Under the pieces are notes generated by a model. That model had not been told where the DNA came from. It did no database searches and was given only the letters and a program-made list of their open reading frames with translations. Shown here piece after piece: positions 58,738 to 64,000 of a stretch of 64,000 bases of DNA. How positions within the stretch are numbered: the first letter of the stretch is position 1; every line of letters begins with the position of its first letter. Origin of the DNA: Dictyophora rubrovolvata (taxonomy: Eukaryota > Basidiomycota > Agaricomycetes > Phallales > Phallaceae); contig CP114118.1 in NCBI GenBank assembly GCA_029959195.1, forward strand, positions 2,878,001 through 2,942,000, written 5' to 3'. Position numbers and translations under genes: made by a program.

Positions 58738-60343
58738 GCAAGAGGTTGTTCGACCAATGTTCGACTTCTCGGAAAAACAAGGGCTTGGAAACCCGATACA
58801 ATCGGAATGTACGTAATTCCTTTTGCGCAATAATTAACTATCTATATTAGATCTTTGGCCAAAAAGAAAAAAAGGGGAGAGACGAAAAGAGTAACGGGAG
58901 GGTGAGGCGTGCAGCGTTGGTGTAATGGCCAAAACGCACGGGATCAATTCTTTTACTTAATTTACGTAATTCGGCCAACCGCAAAACACCATTATCCAAT
59001 CACACGCTTTTGCCACCGACAACTCATTGAACTCAACACGCCATTTTTTGCAAAGGTGAGTGACCCGCAAAAATTTGAAAAATCGTAAACTTGAATAATT
59101 GGCTTAGTTGGTGAGGTTCACAGTGTATCGATAATGGAGAAGTCCGACTTCCTTCAACCTTACTACGATCAACTTACGATGCTTCAATGGAGTTTAATCT
59201 TCAAAACCCCGACTTCGAACTACCAAACGAAAATAAAAATTCATTGATTGTTTGCACCCTAATTGATAACTCGTACATGGACGTATCTCTGCATAACAAT
59301 GGCTGTGTTTCTGGGCACGAAGGCCGCGGCAAATGGACACAAGCGATTATTGGACCATCTTCCTTGGTGCGACTCATAGAGCTTCCAAAATATCGAAGCC
59401 CGCGAATCTGTCATTCCGGATTTTTTTGTCCGGTTTTCAAATGTTCATCGATCACAATCGGATAGAAGGCTGGTCAGGATGAAAAATCAAAAATTCGACT
59501 TTCAACAGAGATACACGTACAAGAATAATGAGGGGAATAGCAGACATACGAAAGCTTCGTGAGACAAAGTTACGCCCTAGGAATCCTTCCGCTGCTCACG
59601 GGGTTTAAACTATGACAATGCGGCGTAGCCTGAGGTAGCAGTGTCCATGGGTCGGTGACATTTTTCAACTTCTAGAATCGTACCGTTTGGCCTCTTTTCC
59701 ACTGTATTTTCTGGGACATTATTCTTATCCCTTTCATTGACACTTTCACATAGTGTTATACGAGGGATCGCGGCAAGCAGCTGCCTAGAAACCCAGCTCG
59801 CCAATAATAGGATGCGAATTAGAAAGCTGACCAGGGGCGGAAATCGGTGTGATGCGTGTGTCATCCCAATTGTAGGCGTTATCATGAATGCCACGAAGGA
59901 TTTACAAAAAAAAAGTTTGTCAGCGTTGATATTATGTAGGTAAGTCACGGATGCCTCACAGGAAAAATACCAGAAAATGAGCCATTATTGTCATTGATAT
60001 CAAGGTGAAGCTTGTATTAGTACATGGGTTTCAAGCTGACCATTCAATATTCATCGTCGAGCTTGCTTATGAATTTGCATACCGGGAATATGGGCAGCAG
60101 TAACGATAGGGGCGCATAAAAAAATATTATTGCGGGTATACATCCTTGCGCTCAACAATTCCAAAACACTGGGCCGTTGACAGGCCGTATATTCTTTTGT
60201 TTGTCAACGTTGATCTCAAGAATTGTAGTAGTATACATGATAAGAAAAGAAAAACAGATTACAATGTCGAATTAATTAATTATATGTGATATATACGAGA
60301 TAAATCATCACACTGTGCTGTCATCAAATTCTTTGCCTGTCGC
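58738..60343. other. Intergenic, one short unassigned frame
   Basis: A plus-strand frame at 59187-59465 begins with ATG and encodes 92 aa (MEFNLQNPDFELPNENKN...). It has no known motif and is probably chance. Left part should hold the kinase promoter; the right end the 3' flank of the transporter gene. Confidence 0.5.
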
Positions 60344-61302
60344 TCATACTCGTCCAGCAGCACCGGTGTCGGTAACACCACCTGTCCCCGCACCACCCCT
60401 ACCCAGTCGCTGTCCAATGTGTCCAAGTGGCATTTTGAATCCCCAGGCCAACTCGCTCCGAATTAGCTGACTAGTTGCAATGTACAATGCAATAATCGCC
60501 GTAATGAAACCGAATGCGCCTCCGGCGTCGCTGAAAGCTGAGGCGGAATGGGTCGTCCATTGTGAGATAGCCAGCATGAGGTAGGTCAAAAACCAAAAGA
60601 AGAGAAGGATGAAGGAAATGCTTCGACGGAAGACGACGAAGCAGAAGAGGAGGGTGATGATTGCCCAGACCATATAGTATAGTCCAATGGCGTTGTTGGA
60701 TTGAGAGGAAGGCGTCGAACCGGACGTGATGCCCGCGCCTGGGAACAAAATAATGGCATAGGAAAAGTAGAAAGCGGAGTACATCGTGAAGACTAAGAAC
60801 GTAATACATTGGATATAAACACCGGTAACTGGTATTTGAATCACTTACTTGTGGAGCCGAAAACATTACCTCTTGGGAACTCCCACATGCCGGCCAAAAA
60901 TTGCACTAGACCGCCTACGAAAAGACCAACAGCAATCATGACATTTGCTACTTGAACCCCACGAGTGTGGACTAAATAGAAGGACCATAAAAATGTTGAA
61001 TAAGCGAAAGAATAAAGACCCCTGTGAAAAATACTCCTTAGCACGAGAAACACAAAAGGATTGTTCTTTTATGATGGAGTAACTTACATAGGTCCAGGGT
61101 TAGCAATTTTCATAAAATAGCGTTGGTACGAAACAGGGTCATCGGAGTGTGGGCCAAAACCGTTGGCAGGAAGCATAGTACGGTGGTATCCGCTGTTGCC
61201 ATGATTGCCTCCGAATGGTTTCTCATTGTAACCGCCACCATATCCACCCGCGTTATTGTTGTAGGCCCCACTTCCTGGAGCACCTGCAGTCGCTGCGGCC
61301 AT
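60344..61302 (-). CDS. Gpr1/Fun34/YaaH (AceTr) acetate transporter
   Basis: Exons complement(join(60344..60792,60849..61021,61088..61302)), 278 aa. A Gly/Asn-rich cytosolic N-terminus (~50 residues) precedes the family signature, ANPGPMGLYSFAY, then ANVMIAVGLFVGGLVQFLAG, MWEFPRGNVFGST, FTMYSAFYFSYA. Six hydrophobic helices follow the fold of acetate/succinate-proton symporters such as yeast Ady2/Ato. It probably moves acetate or ammonium-linked organic acids across the plasma membrane. The second helix and the FPRGN motif are intact. The tail is short, ending GGVTDTGAAGRV. No neighbours of related function. Confidence 0.92.
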
Positions 61303-63029
61303 TGTAATAGTTTGGACAATTATTTGGATGTGAGGGAACGATGAAATGGGGAGAACGGAGTTGTGAAAAGATGGGTAAGGTTAAGTTGAAGAATTTATAC
61401 GATCCGCAAGGGTGTACACGTGAAGGGGACACAGCTACTCTGATGTGATATGGGTGGCGAGGCGTAATAAGTGGATCATTGTGTTTGGGAGAAGACAGAC
61501 GTCATTGACCGTGCATCAAGGTGTGAGGCCGTGAACGGATTAGACGTTAGCCCTAAGATAGTAGAAATGAACACGAAAACCACCGTGCCATAACTCGTCA
61601 TGAGCACGTCAAAAGTGACAACAAGTCAAAATATCGGAAAAGTTTAGAATGTTTACTCGTTTACTCGTTTAGGAATGTATAATAAGAACAACAATCCAGA
61701 AGGCTCCCAGATAAGCAACCGTGCGTGATGAACGTGATCTGTACTTAAAGTGAGCAACTCCATTCATCGAAGTCCAAAGTGACGTACTGTTTGTCGTTGG
61801 AGCGTCTGGCGTTACAGCTTCAAGCACCACCTAGAAGCCTCCGAGTCACAATCGGACGATTCTTCCATCTTTAACCGTTTTTTAAACACGAAGCAATTAC
61901 TCTCCTATTTTTCTTCCCTACCGAAGTTGTGGGGTGTATGGGAAGCAGAAGGAACTTGAAATAGATTGTGGTGTCCTGTCAGACAGACTGTTGGAATGCT
62001 GTGATCTGACGCAAAAATTGGGCAGTTCCAGAAGCAATACTCTTTAAGTCGTTTTGATCGGGGCTGCTCCTTTCGTCGTGTTCCAACACTGGGCACTTCA
62101 AGTTGACCTCGGCCATCTCTCAGTATTGTCCGTGGCATATGCCAAATTAACGGGCATGCAAATATGTGCAAAAGGCCGATAATTCCTGAAAGGAAAAGTT
62201 GAGACTCGGTGCAGAGTGATACGTGCGCAACAGGAGCGAACAGGAAGGAAAGGGAACCAAAGGATGAGTGTGAGTCAAGGAAAATAGTGTAGGATAGGAA
62301 TTGTAAATGTAGAGAAAAAAAATAAAGCTTATTTGCTCGAATTCAGACTGACGGAAAAGCTGCGATACAAAACTGAGGAATTCAATGATATTGTTGGTCT
62401 TAAAACCGCGGATTTTTATATACATGAGTAACTCAGTGTCCGAGTGAAAAACGGAACACTTGTAATCTAAATGTGAACAAAACGAGGTAAAACCATGTGG
62501 AAAAATGAATTCATGGTCTGGGGATTGGAATTTAAGAGAAAGAAAAGGGTTTCGCCAAGTGATTAAAATGTAAAATACGGGAAAATATGAAAATGGAATG
62601 TGAAACCAAGAAAAAAACACGACACGGCCTTTATAATTGTCTTAGGGAACACAATGTCGGCGCATATAAGAGGGACGGGCTGTGCGAGTATTAGTTATTC
62701 CGGCTCGGGTAGTACTAAGCCCGAAGCGTCAATTTCTACTGTTTCTCCTTGTATGGCGTTTTCACGCGCAACAAGAGAACAAAGCGGGGTTGTTTATCGA
62801 AAAGATGTTGGACTTGTCAACATGTCGCCTGGCACTGATTGTCTTGCAGAGCCAGTTGTAGCCTTCGAATCCCTGGTTGTAAGTCGTGACAACGCGTCAA
62901 AAACGCATTACTGGGGATCTGTCCCCGCCGCGGCATAAGGAGGATGCATCACTTCTTTCTCCTCGAGCTGCACCTGCCGTTTCACTATCAGCCGTCATAG
63001 TATAATCTTAGTCTTTCAATCACTTATCA
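61303..63029. other. Intergenic, nothing recognised
   Basis: A 157-codon minus frame (62147-62620) and a 94-112-codon plus frame (62600-62938) lack motifs and are probably chance. Contains GTTTACTC repeats at 61649-61671. Confidence 0.5.
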
Positions 63030-63363
63030 ATGAGCGTAACACTCAAAGATTTCAAGGTTTGTCAATGTCGCATCAACAAATATGGTACTTCAATTTACAT
63101 ATTTTTTGTTATTTTAGCTCTATTTTCAGCACATCCTCGATATAGTTAAAAATTCTAGGGGGTCTTTCGCCTTCGAAAACACTTACCAGGATTTTCCAAA
63201 TCCGTGTCTCAATGTCAAAGGCCTCGGCCAAATTGGGCTCCCACTCTCTTCGTGTAATGCCCAAGCACTTATATCTGAATGTTCTCAGGCACCATTCGGA
63301 AAGGGCACGAAGACCATTGTTGATACAGCTGTTCATAAGACCTGGCAATTAGATGCATCTAAG
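63030..63363 (+). CDS. 2OG-Fe(II) oxygenase-like protein, first two exons
   Basis: Exons join(63030..63056,63118..63363), then the gene continues past the window (91 residues seen). Product: MSVTLKDFK, LYFQHILDIVKNSRGSFAF, NPCLNVKGLGQIGLPLSS, CNAQALISECSQAPFGKGTK, TIVDTAVHKTWQLDASK. This is the N-terminal part of a fungal prolyl-4-hydroxylase-like family, recalled from conserved PNPCL, GLPL and APFGKG-T-VD-TW blocks. The iron-binding HxD...H region would follow and is not visible. Exon 2 ends exactly at AAG/GTAAGT. A Tc1/mariner element begins 12 bp into the next intron, in the opposite orientation. Whether the gene is still spliced across the element cannot be judged here. Biochemical role unknown; hydroxylation is expected from the family. 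Confidence 0.75.
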
Positions 63364-63375
63364 GTAAGTGATATA

Positions 63376-64000
63376 CAGTGACGCGCAAAACCATACATGC
63401 AAATGTAATATTTCGCGCGCAACTTAAATAGAGAGCTCAATAAATTCTTATAAATTGTCAAAATATTTGTGTGATTAGTTGTATATATTGACTACAAATT
63501 TCATTAATATCTGCTAGAATAATAATCACTTGTTTACAGTAGATTAGCCTGACTTTATGGTAAGCTCAGGTGTACAGTTTTGCTTGCATTATGAGAATAT
63601 ACAAATCTAGTATTTTGTGTAGCCACCTTTGGCTTTTAGAAGTGCCTCTACTTGTCTAGGCATACTTTCAATCAAATTCTGACAAACTCCAACTTCTATT
63701 CCAGACCAAACATTTGAAACTCTTTCCGAGAGCTCTTGTATGCTGGTTGGGGTCCGGTCATATTCACCAAGTCGCTGTTTTACAATACTCCAAAGGTGTT
63801 CTATCGGATTCATGTCCGGTGATTGTGCAGGCCATTTCATAACTTCAATCCTGTTGTCTTCGAACCAGTTTTTGGCCTTTTTGGAGGTGTGTTTTGGGTC
63901 ATTGTCCTGCTGGAAGAGGATGTCCCAGACTTTTTTCCTGAGTTTCTTTAGAGATCCCCTCAGATATTGCTCCAATATTTTGCAGCATAAATCTGCATCC
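63376..64000 (-). mobile_element. Tc1/mariner transposon, runs off the window
   Basis: Begins CAGTGACGCG after a TA dinucleotide (63374-63375), as expected for Tc1/mariner with TA target duplication. An inverted partial copy of the tip sequence (TTTTGCTTGCAT) occurs at about 63572, perhaps a subterminal repeat. The transposase gene is on the minus strand. The far end and second TA lie outside the window. Confidence 0.82.
63607..64000 (-). CDS. Tc1-type transposase, C-terminal part
   Basis: Frame open from the window edge to a stop at 63607 (131 residues visible). It carries the second Asp and the Glu of the DD34E catalytic triad: QQDNDPKHTS and MNPIEHLWSIVKQRL, with 34 residues between Asp and Glu. 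QSPDMNPIEHLW is the Tc1 hallmark. The helix-turn-helix DNA-binding domain and first Asp lie beyond the window. No stop or frameshift in the visible part, so this copy may be whole. It cuts and pastes the element at TA sites. Confidence 0.92.
   Translation of the reverse strand, partial: DADLCCKILEQYLRGSLKKLRKKVWDILFQQDNDPKHTSKKAKNWFEDNRIEVMKWPAQSPDMNPIEHLWSIVKQRLGEYDRTPTSIQELSERVSNVWSGIEVGVCQNLIESMPRQVEALLKAKGGYTKY

Noticed and set aside
62147-62620. 157-codon minus-strand frame
   Set aside because: Phe/Ser/Tyr-rich composition of AT-rich DNA, no domain, no promoter or splice support.
63109-63348. 80-codon minus-strand frame
   Set aside because: It is the antisense shadow of exon 2 of the 2OG-oxygenase-like gene, whose plus-strand product has family motifs and clean splice sites.
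1-64000. CRISPR arrays or bacterial operon signals
   Set aside because: None seen, and none expected in a nuclear fungal sequence.

Overview
The window is nuclear DNA of a filamentous basidiomycete, most likely an agaricomycete mushroom. The evidence is genes cut by many 45-100 bp GT-AG introns, exons as short as 7-17 nt, and typical lineage families: a FunK1-type kinase, CYP512-like and CYP5037/5144-like P450s, a basidiomycete sesquiterpene synthase, an AA8-CBM1 protein, fungal F-box proteins and multi-intron 7-TM proteins. All calls come from reading the sequence; exon joins were checked for frame by hand and not by alignment. Species cannot be named.

Layout: 1-530 end of a cytochrome c gene (-). 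746-1330 eroded copy of an expanded agaricomycete family. 1720-2933 secreted AA8 cytochrome with CBM1 (-). 5136-10361 sesquiterpene synthase and CYP512-like P450, both (-), a possible small terpenoid cluster. 11939-14151 GFA-fold protein and F-box protein (+). 17456-19247 7-TM protein with 15 exons (+). 20005-21581 CPSF6-like RRM protein (-). 22550-22632 tRNA-Val with intron (+). 23378-26676 very large sirtuin (+).

27250-42140 is the most rearranged part. A ~1 kb element with ~85-100 bp inverted termini lies just upstream of a secreted serine beta-lactamase-like hydrolase (+). A rearranged fragment of the same gene carries a nearly perfect 48-bp palindrome. After a zinc-finger regulator gene come two ~1 kb direct repeats that bracket a second intact hydrolase copy (-) and a small secreted hexapeptide-repeat protein (-). 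One direct repeat has since gained a solo LTR.

42749-47683 holds SPT2 (-) and an unusual RING protein (+), followed by a 224-bp MITE and a second possible inverted-repeat element. 49839-51934 is a second P450 (-), 54537-55808 a secreted cysteine/Ser-rich protein (+), 56234-58737 a FunK1 kinase (-), 60344-61302 a Gpr1/Fun34/YaaH acetate transporter (-). At the right edge the first two exons of a 2OG-Fe(II)-oxygenase-like gene (+) are followed, 12 bp into the next intron, by an antisense Tc1/mariner transposon that runs off the window.

Housekeeping genes (cytochrome c, CPSF6-like, SPT2, tRNA, sirtuin) alternate with accessory stretches of secreted enzymes, secondary-metabolism genes and repeats. 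The best candidates for new biology are the terpene synthase/P450 pair with its altered metal-binding motif and the duplicated hydrolase locus with its repeats and secreted repeat protein.
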